64,000 nucleotides of DNA from Sialis fuliginosa (taxonomy: Eukaryota > Arthropoda > Insecta > Megaloptera > Sialidae). The stretch lies in contig OY540814.1 in NCBI GenBank assembly GCA_961205875.1, forward strand, positions 9,592,993 through 9,656,992, written 5' to 3'. Below are positions 12,130 through 25,450 of the stretch, in pieces (the first letter of the stretch is position 1; each line of letters starts with the position of its first letter). The notes beneath the pieces were generated by a model. That model had not been told where the DNA came from and did no database searches. It saw only the letters and a list, made by a program, of their open reading frames with translations. The position numbers and the translations under genes were made by a program.

Positions 12130-15100
12130 AATTGAATATAAGAAAATGTTTTGTTAAATATTTTTTATTTAAAGAAATAGTTAAACAAATATTGGTAACG
12201 CGGTAGGTTTATTAAAACGCTTGGAATGCCTTCAGGATTTTCTTGAAATACATACATCAAAATGTAATGTAAATTTGTAGAAAGAAAAGAAACTTAAATT
12301 AAAAAGTAAATACTAGAAAATCATGATTTATTCTATTTTGTATTTAATTTGTTTTATTTGACTAGAAAGGGCGATGTCTGAGTCGCTACAATAATTTCAG
12401 GTATACAACGTATTAGACATACGGACTTAACAATCATATAATGGTTTTTTTTTATTCGACTGAGGCACGTACAAGAAGTTAATTTATGTACTTATATTGC
12501 ATATATATTAGTCTGCAAATCTTATAAATAAAAAATTTACTAAATAGAAAATACATCAATACTAGGTATATAGTATAAACATTTACGATGTCTGTCTGCG
12601 ATATTTGAATATTCTACGGTCACCTACATTTATGTTTGAATTTACTTGATTAACATTGTTATTATATGTAAAATTGTATAATATGTATGTGAATACACAA
12701 ATTCAATTAAATTCTTTCATTTGAAAATATATATTTACAAAATTATAAAAAACAGTAATTCGGCACAAACTGCTCAATTTTTGGAGTTTAAAAATTTGTT
12801 AGAGAATGTTAACATGCAATATAAAAAGTATAGCATACCTATTTGAAAACCCAGTGAGTAAATAAAAACCATGTTAGTCAATGTTACTCTAGGACTATTA
12901 ATGACATAAAGTTTGAAAAGGTCTTAAAAGGTATTATATAGCCTAGTAGTACGTTTTCCAATTCCAAATCAATGTCGTAAGCTGTTTTATGGGTACATTC
13001 TTTATGTAAAGTACTACGGAAACATCAGTGCCTGAGAAGTAGGTAGTATATTTGTCGGGTTAATATTTTATTAATGTTTACAATACTGCAATTATTGTTG
13101 TGTTTATTAAAATACAACAGAAAAGTTATAGGTAGTATTAAATATTTTTTTTATAAATTTGAATATCGTTTTTTGAATTAATTATAAACGAATATACACC
13201 AAATATAAATTTTTTACTTATATGTATAATTTAAGTGTCATAATTCAAGAAATCATTGGATTTATTAAATTAACAAAAAGTTCGATGAAAATTAGTGCAG
13301 TATTTGCATCTTATTTATTTGAAGATTTTTAGTTTCTAAATATTTTTTTTGGATTTCTTTAAAATAAAATTAAGTTAAATTAAATCATATTTACATAAAA
13401 ACATATGACATCTTTGAAACGTAGATATTTGCAGGCTATATAATTCAGAGCACATATCTACATATTATTTTTTAAATCAAACATAAAACAACTGACAAAT
13501 ACAGAGAGTTATATCAAAAGGTACTTATGTATTTCAAATTTTGATTGGTTTATTGTCAAAAAATAAGACGATATCTATTTCCTCTTAAAAAGGAAATGGG
13601 ATTCAAATCACAAATGATATAACAATTTTCAATCAAATTTAATATTTTTTTCATTCTGCAGTTCTTGTAATCATTCAGCTATGTAGTTTGCCAGACATAT
13701 AGAAGACAGACACAAAGGCCGACATAAGTATTTATTTAAACCTGAAAAGTATCTAAAATCTTGTGTTTTGGATAGTAAAGGTACGTCAAACTTTTTGACT
13801 GACAACAATACTAAGAGGATCTTACAAATATATTAAAACATTAAAATATATTGCTGGATATTCTTATATTAATCTACGGCTATACTATAACTTAAAAGTG
13901 ATGATTTACATTCCAACATGATTATTTAATTTATATTTATTTATTGATTTTAAATTACATTAATAGACTCTCACATGTTTCAATAGTAACGCTATCATGA
14001 CCAGAGTCTTAATGATACAGTGATTTTAAGACTGCATTTGATGTCATAACCATAACTTTTATCTGTTAGTTATTTAAATTAATAAATTTTATTATTAATA
14101 AAATTTATCACAGACTAATAGTATAAATAGCATTAGATTTTATAAAATATACGTATATATAAATGTTTAGAAAATCAAACCCGGGCGAAGTTGCGAGTGA
14201 GTCGCTAGTATTCTGTAATCAGTTTAAAAAAATATTACAAAATAAAACTGAAAAAGGCATGGTAATGTATGTATGTATTTAGAATAAAGAAAACGAAACA
14301 AATATACATGTTAAAATTAATTCAGTTAGTAATCTCAACAGGACGGAAATGATGTTGTCTAGTAGGTGTGTGTATGTAGCTCATTGACACTCGCAAACAT
14401 TATTCTGGAAACCAGATGAGACTTGCAGTGTGGGGAAATAGTGCATTCAATCCGTGTTTATAGAGATTTCCATCTGCGACGTGCAATAGAGAACATGTTA
14501 ATGGATTTGTTAGCTATACATATCAAGTATCCTTGTTTAATATACAGCGTCTTTGCCAACGAGATCTGATAAACAGATACTTGACAGCTTTCAGGTTCCC
14601 GTATATGTTTAGTACAATATGTGTGGAGTTTCATGGCTTTACGGTCGTTTTAAATCCTTTAAGGTCACGTGAAGTGCTATACGATCAATTTCATAAAATT
14701 TTATTACTCTAGGATACCTATGTACCTAGCTTTAACTATTTTTAGTGGTATTTCAAAAAGTTTTATGTTTCTGACATAGTTGGGAATTTTATTGGGTTAT
14801 TTTGTATTGCAGTGCTATTAATGAAGATAATTTCTTTAAAGATAAATCCTTGTGTTAATGGATAGGTACCCGTGTACCTTTTTCGATTTCATTTGACAAG
14901 TTTTGTATCTAATTATTTTATTTATTTTATAGGCATTCAGGAATATGAAGATTCATTTATTGTGATGCTATTTAAAAGGTTAAAATTATTTGAAAGTAAC
15001 AGATTTTTGGGCCTATGTAGATTTAAACGAACGTTGGTTAATGGATATTGAGATGAAATTTAGTATACGTACGTAGATTGATGGACTCTTAAAATGCAAC

Positions 15101-17000
15101 AAAAGTATTCTAGGAATTTTTGATTTTAACCCTGCAGTCACGAGAACAGAAAATAATATAACTAAGAAATTTATCTGTTTCGTCAAAAAATATAATATTA
15201 TTTACTTTCTAAATTGAACGGATGAAACGTATTTTTGATATTGAGCAATAATAATAAAATTTCAATCCTACTAATAATAATTTTTAATAATTAATAATTA
15301 ATAATTTTTGACATTCTTCTATATTCATCAAATACTATTAATTTTAAAAATACATTTTCGTTAAACAATTACTTGAGGAAAACTAAAACTAGTTTGTAAT
15401 ATTGAAAATGAATAATTTCCCACCACAAATGTTGTTTTGTTTTAATCCGTTTTATATTTTATATTGATTTATATTTCTTACTAATCCTAAATAAACATTC
15501 CGATAAAATATTCCACACACAGCTACATTTTAATAAAGATTGAGTCATATTTTAGTGTGAAACAATTAGTGAAGAAAAATGAATAACAACGCGAAGAGAG
15601 AAATGGGGAGCGATAACTAAGAACCATTATATCAAGTAGGCTTATAATCGAACAACTGACGATACAATATTTACACAATTTGTCATTTGCTTTTAATCCC
15701 CTACCTTCACGTAATGGATGACAATTAACAAGTTTACGTTACCTTTTATATTATTCGCTTTCTCTTTCCTTTCTATTGTTTGTTTATACCAAACCACACC
15801 TACGTTTTAGTTCTGGGGTTTGATGGTTTCACAATTTATGGATTAAAAAGTTGCACTTCCATTTTTAACAGAAGTTAGGAACTTATAAGTGGCGTGAGTT
15901 GAATAAATAAAATAAAATAATAATAAAATAAAAATATAATATTTACAATATTTTACCATTAATAAAATGATTACTATAAAATAGAAAATACAACTAAATG
16001 ATTTATAATTAACAACGATGTACAATGCTAATCTTAAAAAAATCAGTGCTATCAGTTACATAACTATGGCATCCAACTTTTTTTGAAAGACAACACATTT
16101 TTTATAGATCCTATGAGTAGATCTTAATTTTATGCATATAACATTTTTAATGAAATTGTATATGAAATTTTTTTTAGAAAAATTACTTTTATAATTTCTG
16201 ATCAAATTAATCCTTGAAAAATGACTTAACTTGTAAAACATATAAAAAAAATGTAACAACCTAATAAATTAATTTAAGAAATGTTCACTGTTGTCCAAAC
16301 ACATCTGTATTATTTTTATAAAAGAAACTTTTACATTATGTAAAGTAAGACAATTTTTCAGTCATTTTTCAAGGCTTAATTGGTCAAGTTGCAGTTAATG
16401 TGATCTGAGATTATAAAAGTTAATTTTTATATTTATATTTAATTTTCGTTTACAATATCATTAACATTTGACAAGGTTGTGTAAAAAAATATGATCTATT
16501 TATAGAATCAATAAAAATATGAAAATGAGCAATATCCCATATTTTTTACTCACGCTGTATATAATTCAAACAAAATTTCTTCGAGTATTCTAAAAACAAC
16601 ATCTAAATTTAAAAATAGGTCAACACGACTCGATTAAACATTGCCATGTTGTTGTAACCACAAATTTAAATTAGGTGGTAGTTTCATTGTAATTGAAATA
16701 TAAAAAAATAATTCTACTAAACATAAATTTTGTGATTTTACAACGCACCACGCGTGCGCATTTTAATAATTTTAGGTCTATTGATTCCACGCTTCTTGTC
16801 GGTAAAGAGATGGAAGTTTTGTTCATAAGACTTAGTTCAAATGCTCTTAGTGTGTACATAAATAAACAAATTAATATGTAGTTAAACGGTCTCTAATATC
16901 CGCTTAACGGTCCTTTGAATGTAATAAGTTGAGACATATTTTAAACATAAAAAATTATGGAAATACTTACCAGTCGATTTTTTATCTCATGCATTATTGT
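12130..17000. other. AT-rich DNA with minor repeats
   Basis: A degenerate Helitron-like 3' end, CCCGGGCGAAGTTGCGAGTG then GAGTCGCTAGTA, lies at 14179-14211. A perfect AT palindrome lies at 14085-14109. A compositionally balanced non-repetitive stretch lies at 14340-14680. Small open frames at 15843-16881 are in AT-rich sequence and are not supported as genes. Confidence 0.35.
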
Positions 17001-17124
17001 AAATTTTATAAGTATACATTATGACAAATAATAATAATAACTTGACTTATATTTTTATTAAATTTCAATATTTATATACTACTAGTATATTGTATACCTA
17101 TATAGCTGTTAGAGTTCGGTGTTA

Positions 17125-17271
17125 TCCGAAAATTACAAAATATAATATAACACTTCTGAGATTTCAAGGAAAACTTTTGTACAAGTTTCATCAAAATCTG
17201 TCCAGTAGTTATCGAGATTACTTCGGTCAAACACACACACAAACTTTCTGTCTTTATATATATTAGTATAG
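17125..17271 (+). mobile_element. RTE-like LINE or SINE 3' tail
   Basis: The stretch contains AAATCTGTCCAGTAGTTATC, GAGATTAC, a short CA run, then TTTCTGTCTTTATATATATT and AGTATAG. This order is the usual 3' end of RTE-clade LINEs and of SINEs that share their tails in insects. No reverse transcriptase remains upstream, so the copy is strongly 5'-truncated. Confidence 0.55.
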
Positions 17272-17275
17272 GGGA

Positions 17276-17646
17276 GCTGGACAAAAGACAGACAGACAAA
17301 AGACAAACTCCCAAAAGGCAGACATGGACAAAAGGCAGACATACACAAAAGGCAGACTCCCAAAAGGCCTATATGGACAAAAGGCCGACATCCAAAAGCA
17401 GACATGGACAAAAGGCAAACTCCCAAAAGGCCTATATGGACAAAAGGCCGACATCCAAAAGCAGACATGGACAAAAGGCAAACTCCCAAAAGGCAAACTC
17501 CCAAAAGGCAGACTCCCGAAAGGCCGATATGGACAAAAGGCAGACTCCCAAAAGGTCGACATGAACAAAAGGCAGACACCCAAAAGGCAGACATGGACAA
17601 AAGGCAGACATAGACAAAAGACCGACATCAACAAAAGGCAGACATG
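17276..17646. repeat. Minisatellite, about 15-17 bp units
   Basis: The core is AAAAGGCAGAC followed by either a TCCC or an ATGGAC spacer, giving units of 15 to 17 bp. A higher-order unit of 63 bp is repeated (compare 17361 and 17424). The array is open in several frames on both strands, giving overlapping frames of 61 to 155 codons, because the unit has no stop in most frames. Overlapping frames on both strands show that these are not proteins. It begins just after a LINE/SINE tail and ends just before a family R fragment. Confidence 0.9.
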
Positions 17647-17659
17647 ATTATGATTTTAT

Positions 17660-17780
17660 TTTTAAGGATTCCAAAGAAACCCTATTAATCTCACTTTGTC
17701 GTCCGTCTGTCATTTTCAGTCTAAGCAAGCAGTTCAGAAAATTTTAATACGATCTGTCGACAAACTAACTGTTCTTCTTA
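17660..17780 (+). repeat. Interspersed repeat, family R fragment
   Basis: It shares AAGAAACC-TATTAATCTC and ACTTTGTCGTCCGT with the copy at 9430. Only the first 100 or so bases are present. Confidence 0.5.
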
Positions 17781-17876
17781 TGAAATGAAAATTCGTAATT
17801 CAATATAGGTAGGTATGAACTGAAGTAAATGGATTTCGAATCCAATCGTAATTTTCTGTATTTAGAGAAGGATAGT

Positions 17877-18057
17877 TTTTTTTTCGGTGAGAAAAATGCG
17901 TCATGCACCGACAGGGGGCCTGCATAGCACCACCTGGTGTGTCGGACTCTAACTGACTAAAAACTCCCTGCAACAGACATTTATCCTCCTCGGAACCGCT
18001 GTTCACATTACCTCGATGAGGTGCCTCTGCTAAGCCCTAATGGAGTTCCGTCCTATA
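17877..18057 (-). mobile_element. Short retroposon (SINE or 5'-truncated LINE tail)
   Basis: A 181-bp insert ends, on the minus strand, in a poly(A) run (seen as T-run 17877-17883). It is flanked by a perfect 15-bp target duplication TTAGAGAAGGATAGT (17862-17876 and 18058-18072). The interior contains ACACCAGGTGGTGCTATGCA on the minus strand. It is more GC-rich than the host DNA. The 68-codon frame inside is likely incidental, or a remnant of a LINE C-terminus. Confidence 0.8.
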
Positions 18058-18174
18058 TTAGAGAAGGATAGTAATATATATTCTTCTATTAATGATCTAA
18101 TCATTTATTGTTCTGTAAAACGACTGAAATAAGCTTAAACACAGCTCCTTAAATGAATTGTAAGTGGTAAGGAT

Positions 18175-18252
18175 GAACATTTTTGAATTGTTTTTATTAT
18201 TTCGTAGAGCACTTGTAACATGTTCGCGGAACACCGGTTAAGAATCACTGGT
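18175..18252. mobile_element. hAT-like terminal fragment
   Basis: The stretch TTCGCGGAACACCGGTTAAG followed by AATCACTG has the form of a hAT 3' terminus. The right boundary would be followed by GTATAGTC, but no matching left duplication was found. Confidence 0.3.
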
Positions 18253-18800
18253 ATAGTCTATGAAGCTTAGTAATACTAACAACAAAATTTAAATTCATTT
18301 GTTCGAATAGTTTCGATGGAACAGACATTGTTCGTTTTATTAACTGTCCATATCATTACGTATCTCTCTTATATTTTGTTTTTTATTCTTGGAAATATTT
18401 TAATGATCAAATGGATTATCCAGATCTAATCAAACTAAGTCATATATATTTTTACATAGAGGAACACATTTACAGTTGTTTATCTAATTTACTTTTCAAA
18501 TAAATCCACCCATCAATAGTTTTCAATACTTATAATACATCAAAATCAGGCACACATTCTAACAAATATGTCGGTACAAATAAGTTTTGTATTTACATTA
18601 ACGAAGGGATGAAGTTGAATTGAAGCTGACATGAGATAGGGTCGCTAGAAATGGCACGGTTCTCTGAACATAGAATTACACCGTTTTCACTTAGTTTTGA
18701 CGTTCTCATTGGCGTATCGACCACATATACATTTATTTAATACCATCTTTTATACAATTGGAACAATTTTTCTTAAGGTATTATAATTTCCATGGATACA
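18253..18800. other. Unique-looking DNA, nothing recognised
   Basis: A slightly GC-richer stretch at 18600-18725 has no open frame of note and no repeat signature. Confidence 0.4.
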
Positions 18801-19800
18801 CAAATATTGCCCCGTATAACCACACTCAGCAATGATATTTTTGTCTTTGTTAAATTGCTGGCTTCAAAATATATTTATAACTGTCCTGTGTAACCACGGT
18901 ATTTTTTATTGACTGACTTGAATTTTTAAAATTGCCTATTGCCCAGCCAGAACGAACAATATTATTATTGCCGATTAGAATTTGTTATAATTATGCGGTT
19001 ATTATTTATTATTATGCCGAGAATCACAATGTAAAATTATCATATATTTTGATACGAAATTTAATTTTTATTTAATTACGCAAAGATGACATTAGAAATT
19101 TTCGACAATCCCCTCACCATTGTAAGGGTTGGGAATATTTATGTTAGCCCCTTTCCTTGTTCTTACGTATATAAGGTTTCCTATTTTTTTAATTACACAG
19201 AAAATTATTTAGCAAAAATTCATCAAAAATTGGCAATTATTTTCAGTTTAGCACTACATGTAACTCGGCCCCCGAGCGAGAATTTATATTTTTTTCAAGT
19301 CAATTCACATCCAGAATAACATCCCACTATTTTTGATATATTTAGTTTTTGATCAGCACAGTTTAATATATAATTTTTTTCGTGTAAAGATAAATAAATT
19401 ACTTTTACTGTATTGTATTGTATATTGTACATCATTTACGTGTATCGCGATTTTTCAAAGTTCAACCCCAATAAAGTTATAAAAATATTTTTATATTTTA
19501 TAAATTAGGTATATTAATGTTCATAAAAACAAAAATAACGCAGGCGAAGCCGTTGACAGGTAACTAGTTGAATATCAATAGCAACGAAAATATTTTCATC
19601 GCTAAGCGAATAATATTGCTTGTCGTCTAACCACACTCGACATGTTTTTGAGAAAAATGTCAGCGATTATATTCTAGCAATTTTTTTTACTGGCGGGCAA
19701 TGAAATTGCTTCTTCGTGTAATCACATGCAGCAATAATTTTTCTAGCAATTCAAAAAATTGCTGGAAATATTATTGCTCGACTATACCTTTACTGAGTTT
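18801..19800. repeat. Region of dispersed 'taaccacactcagcaat' units with a Helitron-like end
   Basis: A unit of the form ATTGC..CGT-TAACCACACTC then AGCAAT and TTGCTGG occurs near 18807, 18882, 19617 and 19705, partly degraded. This looks like subterminal or internal repeats of an old transposon. Between them, 19545-19567 has GCAGGCGAAGCCGTTGACAG then GTAACTAGT, which resembles a Helitron 3' end. Boundaries cannot be set. Confidence 0.35.
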
Positions 19801-21128
19801 ACATGTGTCTTTTATCGATTGCGTCCACATAACAGATTCTGCATAGAGAGTATTTTGTCTTATATGGATTGCACGCAATCTGAAACTACTTGAATATCCA
19901 AAAGTAACGTCACCTTTGGTTCCAGACGCATGTAGAAATCTAAAAATATCTCTTAGTTGAAGCATTATTATTTCATATGTATGTTCGAAGCTCTCCTGAA
20001 CAGCATATCATACCGATAGATATACGTAACTTTTAAGTACGAGTTGTAACTTCGGGGAATAGTGGTAATTGAAAATGAACGTAAAGTCGAAGAGCCGTAA
20101 CTCGGAGCATAACTGTACTAAAATTCTCTAGACAGCAAACTTATTATTCACTAGCAAGTAAATTTTTAGTATCTCGTAAAAATGGTTAATTTTACATTGA
20201 CTTGGAGTAAATTCTTTATAACGATGAACATTGAAACAATTCCTGTACAGTGTTTCAAAAATGACGTAAACCTGAAGTGAAACCTTATACATAATTAAAT
20301 TTTATGCCATAATATCAATCAGGTGGGAACATTGTGCTTAAAGTTAACTGCTTTTAGCCATTGAAATGAACTTGGCATGAACTAATCTCGCATAAGCATT
20401 TCTTACTTTATATTGACAGCTATGCCATTTACCACAGATGAGTGTGTATATTTTTGTTGATACTTATTGAATGTAAAAATAGTACAAAAGTTTGGGTTGA
20501 AATATCCTCAATCTGAAAATCGTAAAACAATATCTCATTTGATGAAAGAACCCAGGCTGATCATCACTATTAACTACCGACGTTTTTGATGATGTATGTC
20601 AACCATTAAGTAAGTCATTCACCCAGAAAATCTTTTAGAAAATTACCAACACAGATTAGACTGCCACCAGTTCAATCAGTCTCAACAAGTTATGTTTGAA
20701 AACCGTTCACTTTGAGTACAGTATTTTCATTTAACTCTAGATCGCTAAACATATTTTCAAGTTACAGTGTCATTAAATATTAGTCTGACTAAGGAAATGA
20801 AATATCAATATTTTTTTAATTATCATATTATTTATTAGTAAAAAGGTGGCTTACATTAGACCACATGTAGTTTTTACCTTAACACTATTCTAAAAGCTAA
20901 CTAAAGTTATTCTTTGCACTCATTGTAAACTGAAACAGAGTGTTCACCACAAACGGCCATGCTGCAGGAGTGACATGAGTACTTGATCATCCTGTACTTT
21001 TGGTATGGACAGAGAAACTACTATTTCGCGAAATCTCCGAAACTAAATACCGTGCGTACACGATAAGTATACGCGGGTCCTAATTTTCTCACTGAGCGCT
21101 GGCAGGCGGGGGTGCACTGGGAACACAC
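19801..21128. other. Non-repetitive DNA, nothing recognised
   Basis: Composition is more balanced than average around 20300-21100. No supported exon was found. Confidence 0.4.
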
Positions 21129-21132
21129 TTAA

Positions 21133-21306
21133 GGTCGATCCAGACTTTCGAGCCGGTCTCGCAATCAAATATAAATAAATAATAAACAATGAAATCATTC
21201 ACACTATAGGTATCGTCCAGAACTCGGTTCAATCACGCTCCGATACAGTATTACTATAATGAATATTTGACTGGAGCGAGAATGACTCGATAGTCTGAAT
21301 CGACCC
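21133..21306. mobile_element. TTAA-flanked MITE
   Basis: Inverted termini begin GGTCGATCCAGACTTTCGAG on the left and, read inward from the right, GGGTCGATTCAGACTATCGA. They extend for about 40 bp. TTAA lies at both ends (21129-21132 and 21307-21310), which fits a piggyBac-type target. There is no coding capacity. Confidence 0.7.
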
Positions 21307-21473
21307 TTAAACATCCAGGAAGTGAGACGTATGTAGTCTATGAGACTAATGTTTAGTGATTTGAGGTTTACTGATGATATGGCATAAATTTACTTACGTA
21401 TATGGTCTATTCACTTATCTCCCGGGTATATCCTTTTTGAAACAGCCTGTATAATAATCTTTATACTCTAGCA

Positions 21474-21644
21474 CGGTACTTAAAATTATATGGTCTAGGG
21501 ACCCCCTCTCCCGGATAGAAAAACAAACATGGTCGTTAAATACTAATTAATCACTGGTAAATAGAAATGTAAAACTACTTTAATTTATGCTAAACATGTT
21601 TCACGGACCCCCGGGTATCCGTGAACCAAGTTTAAGAATCACTG
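21474..21644. mobile_element. hAT-like MITE
   Basis: It is flanked by an 8-bp duplication CTCTAGCA (21466-21473 and 21645-21652). The right end, read inward, is CAGTGATTCTTAAACTTGG, and the left end keeps a degraded match GGTACTTAAA. Inside are GGACCCCCTCTCCCGG and GGACCCCCGGGTATCC, a C-rich pattern common in insect hAT elements. Confidence 0.65.
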
Positions 21645-21652
21645 CTCTAGCA

Positions 21653-23846
21653 CAATGTTTTTCAAAGTGTGTTATGCATACGTAGTAATTTTAAAAAGTA
21701 ATACATTTTTTTAATTAAAGCTTTTTTGAGTCGTCTGCTGCTCTAGTATTTTTTTTAATATGTACTCACACTAATTGTACATACCATCCAACTAAACAAC
21801 ATTTATTCGAACATATGTGTATCATCAGAAGATTACATACACTATGAATGTAGATACTATATAATACCGTTGCCTTTTGATATCCATTTTGTGTAAAATA
21901 TTATATATCAAATACGCCACTGTGTTTCAGATATAGTAGTTGAATGGACAGGGTAAATATCAGTTATATCCGAACATGTATACGTTACCTTCGATGGCAT
22001 AATTAGGAAGATGACGGTAAAGCTATCACTTTGACAGCCGAGGCAGAAACTCAAACAACCGATCTGTTCGCCTACCATGCTATACCATCTACATTTGTTC
22101 CTAATGAATTTTAATTTATATTACACGTGAGATTTATATATACGTGATGCGATTTTAAATGAGGAAAAATAATATTTGTCAGATTATTGTATATTTCATC
22201 TTTTTTATCAGTAAATGAAAATGTATGTTTTTATTTACAACATGAGAAATATTTTCTGAATTAGAAAACAAAAAATTGATGAAAGAATATAAGTTTGAAA
22301 ATTTTTCAATCAGGCCTAGCTTAACCTAAAAAAAACAAGTGTTTTTTTTTGGCAAAATAATTTTAAAAAACCCAATGTGTTTTTTTAAGTTAATATTAAA
22401 AGCTAAATTTAAAAGAAATGTTTTATTTATAAGAAAATTATTATAATACAATCATTTTAGATCTATATATTTTATTTATAATTATAATAATAGTAATAAT
22501 AGTACCTACATACATAATGTGATTTGAAAAGTTTCAACAATATAAAACTAGATTTATAATGATGTAAAAAATCTTGGTAACCCCAAACAAACAAAATCTT
22601 AAATACTTACCCCCAATGCTGGTGGATTATTTTTTTATTAATTATTAAAAAAAACTGCAATAATAAATGTTCAAAATGGTTTCTGTTACTTATTAGAAAC
22701 AGAGTCTGTTTTGAAACTCATAGATACATATTTTGAAATGTTCTCTAATCAAGGATTTAGCAATTTTTAATTAACTATCATTTGTCTTCTTTGGATATTT
22801 AATTTAAGTTGCACAATTTCAATATTTTTGCGCATATTTTATTTAATGCTAAATCTTTTACTCAAAAATACTAGGCTATTACCAGAGAAGCATTTAATAA
22901 TGTTTATCGAGATTCAAAACTGTCATTTTCTGGAAAATACCGGAAACCATTTCGAACAGTTAATTATATAGTTCATTTAAATATTGTAATATTTTTTTAT
23001 TTAGTACTTTAGGTAATTCAACAAACACATAATATTATTATAGGAAAGTATATTTGGAAATTTTAAAGACTTTTGTAGTTAATGAAAGTACTAAAGACAA
23101 TTTGTCTTTGTAAACTATATAAATATTGTAATTAAAAAAAAAAAAAAAAAAACATAAAATGCTGGGCTTTTTTTAAACAGATTTTTACCAATCCTGTTTT
23201 TAATAAAAATTTCAGATACAATTTGCTCAAATTTTTGTATCAACAAAAAACACTTAAACATGCATAATAACATATTGAAGAAATAAAATTGTTGACCTTT
23301 TTAATAAGAATCTCTTGAAGTGTATTCAATCATATTCTATCTGAATTGTCATTGAAATAACTTCAAACAACTTTGATTTGAGGAAAATTGTGTAAAAAAT
23401 TATAGAAAAAGTCAAAATATAGGTACGTGTATATAAGCGAATAACTTTTCAGAATATAACATTTATTATATTAATATTCTATATAAGCGGTTCTCAAACT
23501 TTTTTCGGGTGGCACATGGGGGTAAGTGACGTTACTATAATGGTCGTCAATTCGACCAAAGTTTTTTCACAAGCGGAAATTAACATCTTCTAGGTTACTT
23601 TACAAATTCACTAAAAAGACAAGATTTTTAATAATATAATATGGTTATAACAACAAATAATTGAAATTGTTGTCTTTCCTATAACCTATAATATATGTAT
23701 ATGTATATTGTATATGGTTTTAGGCAGAGCCGAATTCGAGCTCTAATACCGGTCCAGGCAAAAAGTAATGAACCGGTCTATATAAATAGTATAAGTTAAT
23801 CGATCGCCCAACATGGTGTGATTCTATGGAGAATTTTATTTATATG
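21653..23846. other. AT-rich DNA with a hAT-like left end
   Basis: At 23490-23525, GCGGTTCTCAAACTTTTTTC then GGGTGGCACA looks like a hAT left terminus, but no partner end or duplication was found. The remainder is low complexity, with an A run at 23134-23152. Confidence 0.35.
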
Positions 23847-24812
23847 TAGGGTAAAGACTCCAGTAGTCGGCCTTTTAACTAAAATCTCAAATTGAAATAA
23901 ATGTGTTTCTGCTGTTAAATGTATCAAAAAAATTAAAACAGTATGAAATGAACAGTCATTTATATGTCTTTTATAAGAAAATTTAACAATGTTTCTAAAC
24001 TTCTTCGAAAAAATTGTAAATAATATCAAACAAAATATAACAGTTTTTGCCAGTACTCAGCCTCTAAAATCTAATAGTCAGCCTTATCATGACCAGTACT
24101 CAGCCACCCTATAGTATTTGTATTTTATAATTTTTTTTTCATATAATATGAGATCCATGTAGTTTTATTATTTTTACGTTAAAAATTATTTAGGTACATG
24201 TATTTTACTTGCTTTTTCAATGCAGCAATTAATTAAATATTTCATGGCTGAATACTGGAATCACTAATCCCACTAGTCAGCCACCTTAACCATATAATTT
24301 TACAAGGGCTGACTACTGGGGTTTATCAAAATTCACTAAAAAACCAGAAGTCGGCCGGGGAGGCCGAGCATTGGCGTCGACGCTGAAATATGAAATCTAG
24401 TAGTCAGCCACGTGATTTTATTTAATAATTTACATTAAAAAGTATTTTTACTTATAAATTAAGATAGTTAAACACCTTGTTATGAATAAACATCCTTGAG
24501 TTATAAGACAATGATAATAAAATATAGAAATGTTTATCTAATTTGTGAGCACTTCTCGTTACAAAAAAAAACAGCGCGTCGTTCATATCCACAAATGTCA
24601 ACTGACAAACTTGGAATGAACTATGAACATTGATTTCTTTGTTGACCGAAAAGTTATTGCTTTGAATTTGTGTGTAACAGCCAATCATAAGTTAGAGAAT
24701 TATTTAAACTTAGTATTATTGTAGAATTCGTGTGTAAACGTTATTTATAATCACTTAAAGACCAAAAAGGCTGACTACTGGTGCATGGCTGACTATAGGT
24801 GTCGTTACCCTA
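23847..24812. mobile_element. Non-autonomous element with many subterminal repeats
   Basis: The ends are inverted: TAGGGTAAAGACTCCAGTAG on the left and, read inward from the right, TAGGGTAACGACACCTATAG. Inside, the motif AGTCAGCC or its reverse GGCTGACT occurs with small changes about a dozen times on both strands, often as CAGTA(G/C)TCAGCC. Such motif arrays usually bind a transposase near element ends; here they spread over nearly 1 kb. No clean target duplication is visible. The superfamily is not known to me, and the internal frames are not transposase-like. Confidence 0.6.
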
Positions 24813-25450
24813 TAGTAAGATACTATAAAATCGGTACCGATGGTTATGCCTAGCTATAATTTCTATACAGTGTACTTTTTGACAAGTTATATAAGGCTAT
24901 TATATGCAATGATTTAAAGATATATTTTAAATTTTGCAGCACCGGTTTTTGTCGTATTCAGGTCTTAAGTCATAACATGATAACTGAAAAAATGAAATTT
25001 ATCAGTAGAACAATTTGAGATTCAAGTTTTGTTCAGATATTATTAAATAACTATTTATTTCTCGAATAAATACGGATACCAAAATAGAATAAGAATATAA
25101 AAAACTAAATCGGATCTAGTGTTTATCAGGAAACAACAGAAGTTGGTTAATAATTAATTTATATTTAGTATGAATATTATTATTTATAATAAAAAAGTCA
25201 GTTTTATTCAAAAATTATCATTACACCTATTTATATATACATTTTAAAGATTTATAATTTACGCACGTGTAGATGCCACTACTAACCTCTAAAATTCGTA
25301 TGCTCAAATTACACATAAAGTCTCGTGAATAATTCTGCAAAACTTATTCCCACTTATGTACGTATAATCACACAAATGCCTGCGTGAATGAAAAAATACA
25401 TAAAGTACTTTGTAAATGTAAATATAATAAATACATAGAAAAATCACTCA
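24813..25450. other. AT-rich DNA, nothing recognised
   Basis: No gene or element boundary was found. Confidence 0.45.

Noticed and set aside
14541-16562. Pair of TACAGCG / CGCTGTA ends 2 kb apart as a mariner element
   Set aside because: Only about 8 bp match and nothing between resembles a transposase, so chance is likely.
17133-17647. Several overlapping frames of 61-155 codons with MDKRQT-type repeats
   Set aside because: They occur in several frames on both strands of the same minisatellite, which happens because the unit lacks stops. No start context or non-repeat domain supports a protein.
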